Below are positions 1-9,739 of a stretch of DNA of 64,000 nt, piece after piece (within the stretch, counting starts at the first letter, position 1; every line of letters begins with the position of its first letter). Source of the DNA: ECT2AJA-044 sp965658225 (GTDB lineage Bacteria > Bacteroidota > Bacteroidia > Flavobacteriales > ECT2AJA-044); NCBI GenBank assembly GCA_965658225.1, contig CBFHRK010000004.1:1-64000 (forward strand), written 5' to 3'. The position numbers and the translations under genes are program-made. The notes beneath the pieces are model-generated. The model ran no database searches. It was given only the letters and a program-made list of their open reading frames with translations, and was not told the origin of the DNA.

Positions 1-1104
1 ATAGATCCTTTTGTGTTGGATTTAGAAACGGCGGTTCCCACGAGGCAACGCGATTTCTTTGGAAGGCAGGTGTATGAAACCGTGAATTATTCAGCTAAAT
101 CAGGTACTGTTGTTATCGACGTACAACCTTTACCCGATGCCGGTAAACCGAGCGATTTCAGTGGTGCCGTTGGGGAGTATCGGTTCGAAGTCGATTTGAA
201 TCAGACCGAGGTTTCCGCCGATGAATCTGCTACTCTTACCGTGGGTGTTTCGGGTAGTGGAAACTTGAAGCTATTTGAACTTCCCAAGCCCAATATTCCG
301 GCTTCCATTGAAGCGTATGATCCGAAGTACTCGGAAAGCGTTCGCCCTTCTTCACAAGGGTTAACAGGTTCTCGAGAAAACGAATACTTGCTTATTCCAC
401 GATTCAACGGAGCTTATAAAATTCCGGCAATGACGTTCAGCTATTTCGATGTAGCTAAGAAAAAATACGTTCAATTATCTTCTGAAGAATACATTCTCTC
501 CGTAACCGGAGGATCGGATAATCCGGGAGCGGGAGCAGTGGGCACCGGCGGTATGAATAGAGGTCGTTCCGAAGTAGACTACCTCAACGAAGACATTCTA
601 TATATTAAGACACAATCCGATTCGTGGATGCGTCGAGGAACGAGTTTCCGCACAAGTACATGGCGTTGGCTTATATACATTGGGGGCGTGCTCGTTCTGT
701 TGGGTACGTACGGCTATGCTAAGAATCGCGCCGCGGAGGCGCAAGACCAAGTCGGAAAGCGCAAGCGACAAGCCCGAAAGGTGGCTACGAAACGATTGGC
801 AGAGGCGAAGAAATTGATGACTGCGGGCGATCACCGTTCATTTTACGAAGAAATTGCCAAGGCTTTGGAAGGCTATGTTCGCGATAAACTGCATATCGAT
901 TTGGCTGGTTTGGGGCTCGACCCGGTTTTGGAGAAGCTCAAAGAAAACGGGAGTTCCGATCAGCTCAATGCGCGGGTGAAGGAATTGTGGAATGCGACCT
1001 CGTTTGCTCGATATGCACCGAATGCCGGAGGGCAGGCGAATGAGCGGCATTATAAAGAAACGCTCGATTTGATTACAGAACTCGAAAATGCACTGAATCA
1101 ATGA
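1..1104 (+). CDS. batD: BatD family protein, 3' part (5' end lies outside the window)
   Basis: The reading frame is open from base 1 with no start required, so the gene begins upstream. What remains is the C-terminal part of a BatD (oxygen tolerance) protein: beta-rich extracytoplasmic modules, one membrane segment encoded at about 661-720 (WRWLIYIGGVLVLLGTYGYA), then a basic helical cytoplasmic tail of about 120 residues. BatD works with BatA, BatB and BatE in the cell envelope of Bacteroidetes and spirochaetes; the exact role is uncertain, with links to stress tolerance. The stop overlaps the start of batE (ATGA), so the two are translationally coupled. batA/B/C are presumably just upstream. 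Confidence 0.85.
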   Translation: MDPFVLDLETAVPTRQRDFFGRQVYETVNYSAKSGTVVIDVQPLPDAGKPSDFSGAVGEYRFEVDLNQTEVSADESATLTVGVSGSGNLKLFELPKPNIPASIEAYDPKYSESVRPSSQGLTGSRENEYLLIPRFNGAYKIPAMTFSYFDVAKKKYVQLSSEEYILSVTGGSDNPGAGAVGTGGMNRGRSEVDYLNEDILYIKTQSDSWMRRGTSFRTSTWRWLIYIGGVLVLLGTYGYAKNRAAEAQDQVGKRKRQARKVATKRLAEAKKLMTAGDHRSFYEEIAKALEGYVRDKLHIDLAGLGLDPVLEKLKENGSSDQLNARVKELWNATSFARYAPNAGGQANERHYKETLDLITELENALNQ

Positions 1105-1853
1105 AAAAGCTATTCACCTTAATAATCGGTTTATGGAGTTTGTCGGCTTTTTCAATTCAAGTCGATGACTTGAATAAAGGGAACCAGTTTTATGCCGACG
1201 GCGATTTTGAAGCGGCTATTGAGTCATACGAACGCTCTCTGTCGGGAAGCGAAATTAGCCCAGCAGCCTATTATAATTTGGGCAATTCCTATTTCCAGCA
1301 GGGCCAATTGGCAAAATCGATTTTAAACTACGAACGTGCGCTTGAGCTAAATCAATCCGACGAAGAGATTATTCGGAATTTGAATATTGCTCGCGGGCAG
1401 TTAGTAGATGAAATTGACCCACTTCCTCGTCCACTGCTTACTCGCGTATACAGGGGTTTAGTGGAATTATTTCAGCCTAGCGGCTGGATTAAAATCGGAG
1501 CAATTTTCTTCCTGTTTTTTGTTTTCATCACCGCGGTTCTGATCCTGCGGCGGGAACCATCGGGCCGCAGGCCCTTATTCGTAACCTTCGCCTTTATATT
1601 TATTGGCGTTTCATTCATGGCCAACCTACTGGGCGAATTTGAATCGCGCCACCTCGAGCGCAATAAAACAGCGATCATTATGAATGCCAATGTGTACGTG
1701 AAAAGTGGTCCCGATGAAGATGCCGAAGATCTATTTGTGCTGCACGAGGGAACCAAAGTAGCCGTTCGCGAAACGTTTTCCGGTTGGAGTCGTGTACGGC
1801 TAATCGACGGAAAAATTGGCTGGATCCCTTCCGAGAGCGCGGAGGAAATATAA
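1101..1853 (+). CDS. batE: BatE: TPR and SH3-like domain membrane protein
   Basis: A 250-residue protein. It has a signal peptide (about 1-20), TPR-like helical repeats at about 24-100 (for example AAYYNLGNSYFQQGQ), two hydrophobic segments at about 130-180, and a C-terminal bacterial SH3 domain ending GWIPSESAEEI. This order (signal, TPR, TM, TM, SH3) is that of BatE proteins. The start codon overlaps the batD stop by 4 bases. The gene ends in front of a strong hairpin, so it closes the Bat operon. The SH3 and TPR modules suggest a scaffold that binds peptidoglycan or protein partners (inference). Confidence 0.85.
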   Translation: MKKLFTLIIGLWSLSAFSIQVDDLNKGNQFYADGDFEAAIESYERSLSGSEISPAAYYNLGNSYFQQGQLAKSILNYERALELNQSDEEIIRNLNIARGQLVDEIDPLPRPLLTRVYRGLVELFQPSGWIKIGAIFFLFFVFITAVLILRREPSGRRPLFVTFAFIFIGVSFMANLLGEFESRHLERNKTAIIMNANVYVKSGPDEDAEDLFVLHEGTKVAVRETFSGWSRVRLIDGKIGWIPSESAEEI

Positions 1854-1884
1854 CTCGAAGCATTGCCGCTAAGATTAAAAGAAA

Positions 1885-1916
1885 AAAGGCCCCATTTCTA
1901 TTGAAATGAGGCCTTT
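1885..1916. terminator. Bidirectional terminator between batE and the YceI gene
   Basis: The arms AAAGGCC-cc-ATTTC and GAAAT-ga-GGCCTTT enclose a 4-base loop. A T-rich stretch follows on the plus strand and an A-rich tract precedes it. It lies between two convergent stops. Confidence 0.8.
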
Positions 1917-1936
1917 CTCTTTTTCGTACACCAGCG

Positions 1937-2476
1937 TTATGCCTTGGTGAATTGAACGTTGAAAAGTAGTTTAATATCATCTCCCACTACCACTCCGCCC
2001 GCTTCTGTTACCATACTCCAGGTTAATCCAAAGTCCTTGCGGTTAATTTTACCTTCTACTTCGAATCCGGCCTTCGTTTGCCCATAACCATCGACCATGG
2101 TTCCGCCGTATTCCACAGCAAGAGTAAGTTCTTTGGTCGTTCCCTTAATGGTTAAAGAACCGCTTAACTCAAAACGAGCGTCTTCCTTTTTCTGAAGAGA
2201 TCCATTGAAGGTCATCTTCGGGAATTCTTCCACGTTAAAAAAGTCTGCTGAGCGCAAATGGTTGTCGCGATCTACCTGATTGGTGTCGATACTATTTACA
2301 TCCACATCAAAGGTAACGGCCCCTCCGTCGAAATTGTCGTTTTCGGTTTCCAGAGATCCGTCAAACGTTTTAAACGACCCGGTAACGGTAGAAATAATCA
2401 AGTGCTTTACCTTGAATTGTACTTCGCTATGGGTGATATCAATACCCCATTTTGTTTTTGTAGCTGTTGCTTCCAT
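1937..2476 (-). CDS. YceI family protein
   Basis: A 179-residue protein of the YceI lipocalin-like fold, which binds polyisoprenoid or similar lipids. Typical features are the N-terminal WGIDITHSEVQFKVKHL, the SGSLTIKGTTKELTL stretch, and the C-terminal VVGDDIKLLFNVQF. No signal peptide is visible, so it belongs to the cytoplasmic variants common in Flavobacteriia rather than the periplasmic E. coli type. Monocistronic, with a terminator just beyond the stop. Function beyond lipid binding cannot be told from sequence. Confidence 0.85.
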   Translation of the reverse strand: MEATATKTKWGIDITHSEVQFKVKHLIISTVTGSFKTFDGSLETENDNFDGGAVTFDVDVNSIDTNQVDRDNHLRSADFFNVEEFPKMTFNGSLQKKEDARFELSGSLTIKGTTKELTLAVEYGGTMVDGYGQTKAGFEVEGKINRKDFGLTWSMVTEAGGVVVGDDIKLLFNVQFTKA

Positions 2477-2567
2477 CTTCTTTTTTTAGTTGAACACTAC
2501 AAAGATGGAAAATAGATGTACCTACATCTATTGAGCTAGATTAAGAAACAATCAAGCTTCAAAAAAA

Positions 2568-2708
2568 TTAGCGTACGTGCCTTCCGGTATTGGTGCTTAT
2601 TTCAGCTCTGCTGTATTTCGAAATGGGGCCTCGGTGTTGGGCAATTCCCGATTCGCTTGTATAGCGTTCATGGCTACACGATGTGATCGCAAACATAAAA
2701 AGACCCAT
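2568..2708 (-). CDS. Possible small lipoprotein (46 aa, start uncertain)
   Basis: The frame encodes a lipoprotein-like N-terminus: a basic stretch RSKSRRLRG, a hydrophobic run LLALGFMGLFMFA and a lipobox ITSC, then a short polar tail ending RHVR. The only ATG (2708) falls inside the hydrophobic run. Upstream codons that would complete the signal sequence have no ATG, GTG or TTG before an in-frame TGA. Either the start is unusual, or a frameshift joins it to the small frame at 2720-2833, or the gene is decayed. Confidence 0.3.
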   Translation of the reverse strand: MGLFMFAITSCSHERYTSESGIAQHRGPISKYSRAEISTNTGRHVR

Positions 2709-2719
2709 AAAGCCGAGGG

Positions 2720-2833
2720 CTAACAGTCCTCGCAGGCGGCGTGATTTAGATCGTTCGATTTTCGCGAAAGTTCGGTGACACTTTCCTCGTCAAAATCGAT
2801 CTTCTCGGTGCTTAAATAAATAAGTCCAGCCAT
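2720..2833 (-). CDS. Small ORF directly downstream of kynA (37 aa)
   Basis: ATG lies 3 bases after the kynA stop on the same strand. The frame gives an acidic 37-residue peptide starting MAGLIYLSTEKIDFDEE and ending ACEDC. No family recognised. Its 3' part overlaps, in another frame, the basic leader of the lipoprotein-like frame at 2568-2708. It could be the true N-terminus of a frameshifted product. Confidence 0.3.
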   Translation of the reverse strand: MAGLIYLSTEKIDFDEESVTELSRKSNDLNHAACEDC

Positions 2834-2836
2834 TGT

Positions 2837-3793
2837 TTAGTTGTTTTCAAGTGCCTGAGCTTCGTCCCAGGAAAGGTGACCTTCTAAGTTCGTCACGCCC
2901 CAATTTTCCCACTCAGACTCGGTCCAAAGATTGGGGAAAAATACTCTTTTTTGATATTTCGGATGCATATATCGCTGCCATTCTGAACCGCCGGTTGCTT
3001 CTGAGTCGCCCAAATATTTGCGCGCGGCATTTAAGTGGCTCATCACCCATTTTACGTTTACGGTATGGTCATAATGGCGCAGCGCTTCGATTAAGGCAGG
3101 ATTGTTTCGTTTATCACTGGGTAATCGGAGGTAGATTAGCTGAAGATTCGCTTTGTTGTATTGCTTCATGAAAGTGATGAATTCTTCCATGTATTTGTTT
3201 TCGAAATTGCGCAACAAGGTAGATTTATCGCCCGTATCGAAATTTTTACCCGCCGCCTGCCAATACAAATGCTCGTAGGCGTGTTCGAATGGGGTGTTTC
3301 GATCGATCGTGGCGCGAAAACGATAGTCGATCAAATTAATAAGATCCGTTGAGGCAAATTCAATTTTTCTGTACTGAGCACTTTGAAACCCGCTGGCCGG
3401 TGTCAGAGTATCGCGAAATTTCATGTACTGTTCCTTTTCCATGCCATCGCCCATAATAGAAAACGACTCGGAGAGCATATCGAAATATCTGCTGATTCGA
3501 TCGAGATGCAAAGCGAATTTTTCCGCGGTGATATCTTCCGCCGTTGCCACCTGATCAATTTCCCAAAGAATCATTTTAAAGAGCAGCTCGTTAATCTGAT
3601 GATACATGATAAACACCATTTCATCGGGGTGTTCCGTACGTTGCGTCTGCAAACCCAAAAGTGCATCTACCTGAATATAATCCCAGTAGGTCATTGGTTT
3701 TGCGTGCAAAAGTCCTGATAGATGCACATCTGGGTTTTGACCGATTGCCTTGTACTTTTCATCTATCGCCGACAACAACTCTTCTCTATTCAT
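2837..3793 (-). CDS. kynA: Tryptophan 2,3-dioxygenase
   Basis: A 318-residue cytoplasmic haem dioxygenase that opens the indole ring of L-tryptophan to N-formylkynurenine, the first step of the kynurenine route. It has the distal-side block DEMVFIMYHQINELLFKMI (its His corresponds to the active-site His of the family) and the proximal block VKWVMSHLNAARKYLG followed by ATGGSEW, which matches the haem-ligand His and TGGS loop of bacterial TDO. Slightly longer than the Xanthomonas enzyme. No other kynurenine genes are nearby. The start ATG lies 121 bases from the divergent POT gene. Confidence 0.93.
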   Translation of the reverse strand: MNREELLSAIDEKYKAIGQNPDVHLSGLLHAKPMTYWDYIQVDALLGLQTQRTEHPDEMVFIMYHQINELLFKMILWEIDQVATAEDITAEKFALHLDRISRYFDMLSESFSIMGDGMEKEQYMKFRDTLTPASGFQSAQYRKIEFASTDLINLIDYRFRATIDRNTPFEHAYEHLYWQAAGKNFDTGDKSTLLRNFENKYMEEFITFMKQYNKANLQLIYLRLPSDKRNNPALIEALRHYDHTVNVKWVMSHLNAARKYLGDSEATGGSEWQRYMHPKYQKRVFFPNLWTESEWENWGVTNLEGHLSWDEAQALENN

Positions 3794-3914
3794 CTTCGCA
3801 TAGGTTTAGATCCGCAAGTTACTTTTTTTCACCTGCTTGCTTTTTATCGTAATGGCAACTCGTTCTATTCAATCGCGATCATTTTGTACTTTCCCCTCGA
3901 AACAAAAAAGCACT

Positions 3915-5273
3915 ATGCAATCTGACGACTCAAAAATGATCATGGGCCATCCGGCCGGACTCTTCATTCTGTTTTTTACCGAAATGTGGGAGCGCTTTTC
4001 CTACTATGGAATGCGGGCCATCCTCGTATTGTATTTAACGGCCAAAGCAACGACCGATAATCCGGGTTTAGGTTGGGAGAACACTTCGGCGCTCGAGCTT
4101 TATGGATGGTATACAATGATGGTTTATGTGATGTCGGTACCGGGTGGACTTCTAGCCGATAGGCTATTAGGACAAAAGAAAGCTGTGATGCTCGGCGGGG
4201 TGCTCCTTTGCTTAGGTCACCTTATTTTGGCATGGGACACCGTTTACGCTTTCTACACAGGTCTTGTTTTCATCGTTCTAGGGGTAGGTGCTTTGAAGCC
4301 CAATATTTCTACCATGGTGGGCGGACTCTACAAAAAGGGCGATGGTCGTCGTGATGCCGGATTCACCATATTCTACATCGGAATCAATATCGGGGCCTTT
4401 TCCGCTCCTCTTTTAGTTGGCTATGTAGGTGAAGAAATTAACTGGCATTACGGATTCGGATTGGCAGCGATTGGTATGGCCATTGGCCAAATTGTCTACG
4501 TAATGGGTCAAAAGCATTTAAAAGGAATCGGCGATTTTTCTCCACCCTCACGGGTCGATGGGAAACTAAAGTCGACCCCGCTCACCAAAGACGAAAAAGA
4601 TCGACTGAAGGTGCTTCTACTATCCTTCGTTGTAGTGGTGGTCTTCTGGGGCGCATACGAGCAAGCGGGCGGACTCATGAACTTGTATGCCAAAGAGAAA
4701 ATCGACCGTGTAATGTTCGGGTTTACCGTTCCCGCGAGTTTTCTTCAGGCGTTGCATGCATTTTATGTAATTCTTATCGGAGCCCCAATCGCTTATTTCT
4801 GGAACCAATGGCGGAAATGGGGACGAGAATCCAGCTCTCTTTTTAAGATGGGTATAGGGACTATCATAACTGGGCTCGGCTTCTTATTCCTTGCAGGTGC
4901 CGCTCAAGAAACAATGAGTTCAGATAATGGAATGGCCTCGGTTTACTGGATGTTTGCGGCATACCTTTTACACGTCATTGGCGAGTTGAGTATTTCTCCT
5001 GTTGCGCTCTCGTTCATCACCAAATTGGCGCCTGCGAAATATGCCAGTTTCATGATGGGCGCTTACTTCTTCGTAACGGGTATTGGGAATAAATTGGCCG
5101 GACTCATAGGTGAAGCTGCGCAAAAGGCCGGAGAAATGGCCATTTTCGTTGGCGTATTTGCCTTCTGCTTCGTTTTTGGCCTTGTACTCGTACTTTTCGT
5201 GAAAAAGCTAAAAGGATTGGCTCACGGCGCCGATGATGTTACTCCGGTTTCTGTGCTTCCGGACCCGGAATAA
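3915..5273 (+). CDS. POT/PTR2 family proton-coupled peptide transporter
   Basis: An integral membrane di/tripeptide:proton symporter of about 452 residues with some 12-14 hydrophobic segments. The PTR2 signature is at the N-terminus: TEMWERFSYYGMRAILVLYL, which contains the ExxER proton-coupling motif. A second family block is GKNTISTMVGG-like (LKPNISTMVGGLY). ATG at 3915 is preferred to an upstream in-frame ATG at 3837, because the family consensus begins about 20 residues after it. Its last 35 bases overlap the 3' end of the convergent MscS gene. Confidence 0.9.
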   Translation: MQSDDSKMIMGHPAGLFILFFTEMWERFSYYGMRAILVLYLTAKATTDNPGLGWENTSALELYGWYTMMVYVMSVPGGLLADRLLGQKKAVMLGGVLLCLGHLILAWDTVYAFYTGLVFIVLGVGALKPNISTMVGGLYKKGDGRRDAGFTIFYIGINIGAFSAPLLVGYVGEEINWHYGFGLAAIGMAIGQIVYVMGQKHLKGIGDFSPPSRVDGKLKSTPLTKDEKDRLKVLLLSFVVVVVFWGAYEQAGGLMNLYAKEKIDRVMFGFTVPASFLQALHAFYVILIGAPIAYFWNQWRKWGRESSSLFKMGIGTIITGLGFLFLAGAAQETMSSDNGMASVYWMFAAYLLHVIGELSISPVALSFITKLAPAKYASFMMGAYFFVTGIGNKLAGLIGEAAQKAGEMAIFVGVFAFCFVFGLVLVLFVKKLKGLAHGADDVTPVSVLPDPE

Positions 5274-7692
5274 CGGGGTTTTCTTTTTCTGGCTCTTTAT
5301 CTTCCGTGTACAGGTGGTCATCTACTTGCGTCAGACTAATCATGTCTGGGGCAATCATACCAATATCCTTCGCTTTGAGCGTGCGATAAATTTCGGTGTA
5401 CACTCTGTTCTTGGTGTAAAGAATATCTCGTTCAACCCAAAAATGAATAAAGAATTTTCCTTTATTCTCTTCGATTCCATCGTAATAAACCATGGGCTCA
5501 GGAAGGGTTCCCGATTGAATCACATTTTTCATGGCATCGGTAACAAGCATAACGGTTCGTTCCGGATCTAATCCTGCCAAAGGCAGTTGAAAATCAAATC
5601 TGAGTCGACGCGTTTTATTTGCCAATGTCCAATTAATCACCTTTTGAGAAACAATATCGCTATTCGGAACAATGAGTTCAGATGAGTCATAGAGCCGAAG
5701 CGTTGTAGCCCGAATACCGATGCGAATAACTTCACCTTCATCGAGTTGAATTTTCACTATGTCGCCTTCTGTTATTGGTCGTTCAAATACGATTATCAAT
5801 CCACTCAAGAAGTTATTGATGATCGACTGAAGTCCGAAACCGATACCTACACCCAATGCTCCGGCCAAAAGGCCGAGGTTAGTGAAGTCGAACCCAAGTT
5901 GGCTCAAAGCCAAAAACACCCCGAAGGTCACTAAGGTGTAATTTGTAATAGAGCTAATGGCCATGGGAACCCCGCGCTCTAAATCGAGCCGCATAAGTAC
6001 TTCCTCTCTGAGAAATAAGATAAACAACCCCACAACGAGCCAGGTCACGGCAAGAACCCCAAAGAAATCGAGCCCATTACCAATGGTAATTTTGCCCTCT
6101 CCAACAGACATGCCAATCATGAGCACACTTTCCCACCAAAGCTTTAATGCATCGAGAATATAAAACCCATTCATGAGGATCCGAGCAAATAGGAAGATCG
6201 CGGTTATTTGAATGATCCGGTTCATCCCTTTAACCGCTTTTTCCCTTGCCTCTTCGCTCCATCGATGTGAGTACGTTGGGATTCCGCTGTTAAACCAAGT
6301 ACGTATGGCCACCGTCAAACTTTGGAAAGTAAGTCCAACAAAAATGGCGCCCATTAAAGAGGTAATGGTACCATCTGTCAACAGCATAGCGAATACGAAA
6401 TACCCGATCAAATTTGCCACCACAGAAACTACTTGTAAGAGAAGTAAAAATGGTGCCAGAAGTATAATCAATTGAACCCACCAGGCTTTAATAAAGGAAT
6501 ACCGCGCTCTTGTTTTCCAAAGCCTGAAAAGTCCGAAACACAATGTTATTTCAGTTAGCAACAAAAAAATTCGCTGACCTACCGGACCTACGTTAAAAGC
6601 GCCAAGCTTGAATACCAAGTACATAAATGTGACCCCGAGTACTACCCACTTTTGTTCGTCCTTTATATGCCCGATAAACACGGCAATAAAAGTCCCCAAA
6701 AGTAGAATGATATAGCTCAAAACAAAGAGTTGAGGTGCATCATCTAAAGATCCAATTAACGTGAGCAGGCCATAAAAAATGGCCGAAAGCCAGGGGCGTT
6801 GAAAGAGACTTTTCGTTATGCGATCGCTGTAAATTTCATCGTCAAGGGTAAGTCCCTTTTTCATGCGGTATAGAAAAAACAAGAACAGCGCAGTCAGTGG
6901 AAAAAACCAAAGAATACGCTTTTGATGTTGATCTATATACATTTTCACATCCGCTTCAGCCAAGCTGAGGATTGCGATCACGCCAACATCGGGGGCTGCA
7001 GTCGTGTCTTTATGAAGATTCAGAAAGTTTTCTTCCCGCTCCATAATTCGAGTGAACAACGCGCGGGTTTTCGCATTGTCAATATCCTTTAGTTGGCCTT
7101 CTATTTTTAATACTTGTTCGGTAACCAGAGCCTCCGTGCTCAATGATAAGTCGAACTCGCTATCCACAAGGGTATAAACGGAATCGAGATCATCAATCGT
7201 TCGTTCTATCTGTCCTACTATTTCCTCCTTGGAATCCTCCTCTTCTATTTCTTGTAAAAGCAATTCCCAGGCAGAATTATATTTCCCTAGTTGCTTCTCA
7301 ATTCCTTCTAACTTCCTATTTCTTGAAGCGAGTTCAGCCCCTAAAACCCCAACCTGTCCTTCCAAATCATTCCATCGCAACTTCAAGCCTTCCAGAGTTC
7401 CTGTAATTTGTCCGTTTTCCAAAATTTGAGCTGTAAGTACAGCTAAGGAATCTACTGAGCCCTTGAGTCGTTCCGTTTGACGGCGTCGCTCCTCCATGAG
7501 CGAATCAGCCAATACAGGCGTAACTTCTTGTCTGAGGAATTGAAATAACTCGACCCGTGCCGATGAAATTTCAGAAAGTTCAATTCGATTTATTACTGGC
7601 GCTGTAGTATCCGAACTGCCGTTTTGGCCAATCGAGCTAAAGCCACACAAAACAATCAGAAAGGATAAAACAAATAATCGCATAGTCGCCAT
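5239..7692 (-). CDS. Large MscS-family mechanosensitive channel
   Basis: An 817-residue inner-membrane protein. It has a signal peptide (MRLFVLSFLIVLCGF; an alternative ATG is at 7683), a long periplasmic coiled-coil domain (about 30-260), many membrane segments (about 275-580), then the MscS core: the pore helix rich in Ala/Gly (GLLAGALGVGIGFGLQSI), NNFLSGLIIVFERPI and the beta domain GDIVKI, ending in a Glu/Pro-rich tail. This matches the large MscK/YnaI-type architecture and suggests release of osmolytes during hypo-osmotic shock. The 3' end overlaps the POT gene by 35 bases. Confidence 0.88.
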   Translation of the reverse strand: MATMRLFVLSFLIVLCGFSSIGQNGSSDTTAPVINRIELSEISSARVELFQFLRQEVTPVLADSLMEERRRQTERLKGSVDSLAVLTAQILENGQITGTLEGLKLRWNDLEGQVGVLGAELASRNRKLEGIEKQLGKYNSAWELLLQEIEEEDSKEEIVGQIERTIDDLDSVYTLVDSEFDLSLSTEALVTEQVLKIEGQLKDIDNAKTRALFTRIMEREENFLNLHKDTTAAPDVGVIAILSLAEADVKMYIDQHQKRILWFFPLTALFLFFLYRMKKGLTLDDEIYSDRITKSLFQRPWLSAIFYGLLTLIGSLDDAPQLFVLSYIILLLGTFIAVFIGHIKDEQKWVVLGVTFMYLVFKLGAFNVGPVGQRIFLLLTEITLCFGLFRLWKTRARYSFIKAWWVQLIILLAPFLLLLQVVSVVANLIGYFVFAMLLTDGTITSLMGAIFVGLTFQSLTVAIRTWFNSGIPTYSHRWSEEAREKAVKGMNRIIQITAIFLFARILMNGFYILDALKLWWESVLMIGMSVGEGKITIGNGLDFFGVLAVTWLVVGLFILFLREEVLMRLDLERGVPMAISSITNYTLVTFGVFLALSQLGFDFTNLGLLAGALGVGIGFGLQSIINNFLSGLIIVFERPITEGDIVKIQLDEGEVIRIGIRATTLRLYDSSELIVPNSDIVSQKVINWTLANKTRRLRFDFQLPLAGLDPERTVMLVTDAMKNVIQSGTLPEPMVYYDGIEENKGKFFIHFWVERDILYTKNRVYTEIYRTLKAKDIGMIAPDMISLTQVDDHLYTEDKEPEKENPVIPGPEAQKPE

Positions 7693-7759
7693 GAGTTGGA
7701 GATTCTAAAAGTAGTTATTTGCAGGGAAAGCTTAATTTAGAATTCCCAAATCGATCCAC

Positions 7760-8815
7760 ATGCCCTCCATTCCAACCCAAAAACCGCTCGATATTTTCTT
7801 CAGAATTATTCTGGCGAGTATTATCATTTTATGGTGTTTTTACATCGCCCGTCCTTTTCTAGTGCTGCTTATCTGGAGCGGAATTATTGCCGTAGCCCTT
7901 TATCCTTTATTTGGTTGGGTGAAAAAGAAATTCAAAGGCCGAAAAGTACTCACGGCAACAAGCATGATTCTGTTCTTGCTCACTGTTTTTGTGCTGCCCA
8001 GTGTCCAAATTGGTCATTCGCTTACTAAAACAGCGAAAGAGCTAAAAAGAGAGTTAAATGCTAATGAAATAAACTTTGAAGAGCCTCCGGCCAAAGTTGC
8101 TGAATGGCCTTTAATCGGCGACCAAGTCTACTCTATTTGGAATGAAGCTGCGAGCAATTTACCCAGCTTCATAGAGCACTACAAAGAACCCATTAGTAAC
8201 GTTGGAGCGCGGTTGCTCAAAAGCATTTTAGGCATCATGACCGACTTAGTTATATCCATTATCGCCATAATTATTGCCGGTGCCTTAATGGTTTACGGCG
8301 AAAGTATTTACCAGTTTATGGAGCGTTTTTCGCAGCGCCTAATTGGCGATCGGGGCCATGAATACGTGGTTACTGCCCGCGATACAATTGTAAGCGTTGT
8401 AAAAGGAATTCTGCTCATCGCATTGGTTCAAGCAGTACTGGCCTTTGTTGGTTTCGCTGTTGCCGGTCTGCCTGCGGCAGGATTATGGGCCATTCTCATT
8501 TTAATCGCCGCCATTGTTCAATTACCCGTTCTGATTATTACGATACCCATCATTATCTACGGTTTCAGTTTCATGGATACAACTCCGGCCATCATTTTCG
8601 CCATCTATACCTTTGCGATCGGGCTCATAGACAATATCCTAAAACCCGTGCTTTTAGGACGAGGTCTCGAAACCCCAATGCTGGTGATTTTGATTGGCGC
8701 CTTGGGCGGACTCGCAGCGCATGGAATAATTGGCCTTTTTGTAGGTCCGGTTGTTTTGAGTATCGGTTACCGTTCCCTTATGCTTTGGATCGGAAACAAC
8801 GACACATTAAGTTAA
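7760..8815 (+). CDS. AI-2E family transporter (PerM/YdiK type)
   Basis: A 351-residue polytopic membrane protein of the AI-2E transporter family. Hydrophobic segments occur at about 15-55, 70-90, 155-180 and 210-330. The C-terminal block LKPVLLGRGLETPMLVILIGALGGL is typical. Despite the family name, members also act as exporters or Na+/H+ antiporters, so substrate is unknown here. The stop codon lies within the last codons of the convergent bestrophin gene (9-base overlap). Confidence 0.88.
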   Translation: MPSIPTQKPLDIFFRIILASIIILWCFYIARPFLVLLIWSGIIAVALYPLFGWVKKKFKGRKVLTATSMILFLLTVFVLPSVQIGHSLTKTAKELKRELNANEINFEEPPAKVAEWPLIGDQVYSIWNEAASNLPSFIEHYKEPISNVGARLLKSILGIMTDLVISIIAIIIAGALMVYGESIYQFMERFSQRLIGDRGHEYVVTARDTIVSVVKGILLIALVQAVLAFVGFAVAGLPAAGLWAILILIAAIVQLPVLIITIPIIIYGFSFMDTTPAIIFAIYTFAIGLIDNILKPVLLGRGLETPMLVILIGALGGLAAHGIIGLFVGPVVLSIGYRSLMLWIGNNDTLS

Positions 8816-9739
8816 AACACCGGCCTTTTCGAGAATCGGCTCGGGGATATTCTTTTCCCCAATAATTTCTTTTAAATCTATTTCGATTTTACGAACGATA
8901 TAATCCATCGGAACCGAAGTTTGAAATTCGAACGGTTGCGACATCACGGTGCCGAAAACATAAATCTGATAAAAGATCCAACTAACCACCATGGTTACGG
9001 GCACTATCAATAAGGGCACGTTCAAACGCCAAAAAGTATCGATCATTCCGAAAGGAAAAAACAAAATAAATACCGCTAAAAAGGCCCGTGTATAATAATC
9101 GTATGGACGCGGTAATGGCGTATCCTTAATTGCTTCTAATTCGCCTTGTAAGTCCGTTAAACGGGTAATCGTATCATCAATTTGGATGTAACTGTAGATG
9201 TCCAACACTTCTTGTGCGTTGAGTTCTTTTATGGCATTTCCCTGTAATATGCCAATTTGTGTCACTGCATTCGATCGCGTTGAAATACGCTCATAATCCT
9301 CTTTACTGAAATAAACGCCCACTCGCTCATCCCAATCTTTTGGATTATCATTTCCGTTCAATTGTAACCTCATTGCATTGACCCAGCCCAGTTGTCCTTG
9401 AACTAATTGAAGGCTACGATTCAATAATTCTTCGGGAATATGATCCGGATCCACCACCGTTAAAGCCTGCCTCGTAAAGGTTCTACTTTCGCTTTCGATA
9501 CTCGCCCAATATTTTCGCGTTACCCACCATCGATCGTAGGCAGAAGCATTTCGGAAAGCCATAATAATAGCTAAAGCCGTTCCTAAGATGGCGACCACAC
9601 TGGGCGGAATACTCACATTCTTTTCCAAGAAATAGATATGCATGAAATAGGTTGCCAAGGCTACGCAAAAACTGTATATCAAGTTTTTCCATGAATAGCG
9701 AAGCACGGGGCCAAGTCGGAGCGACTTTCGGGTAATCAT
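8807..9739 (-). CDS. Bestrophin family channel protein
   Basis: A 310-residue membrane protein of the bacterial bestrophin (YneE/UPF0187) family. Family blocks are the N-terminal LGPVLRYSWKNLI, FRNASAYDRWW (the RNxxAYDRWWEAR-like signature) and, near the C-terminus, PFGMIDTFW. Bacterial homologues form pentameric cation or anion channels in the inner membrane. It is monocistronic and convergent with the AI-2E gene, overlapping it by 9 bases. Confidence 0.88.
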   Translation of the reverse strand: MITRKSLRLGPVLRYSWKNLIYSFCVALATYFMHIYFLEKNVSIPPSVVAILGTALAIIMAFRNASAYDRWWVTRKYWASIESESRTFTRQALTVVDPDHIPEELLNRSLQLVQGQLGWVNAMRLQLNGNDNPKDWDERVGVYFSKEDYERISTRSNAVTQIGILQGNAIKELNAQEVLDIYSYIQIDDTITRLTDLQGELEAIKDTPLPRPYDYYTRAFLAVFILFFPFGMIDTFWRLNVPLLIVPVTMVVSWIFYQIYVFGTVMSQPFEFQTSVPMDYIVRKIEIDLKEIIGEKNIPEPILEKAGVLT

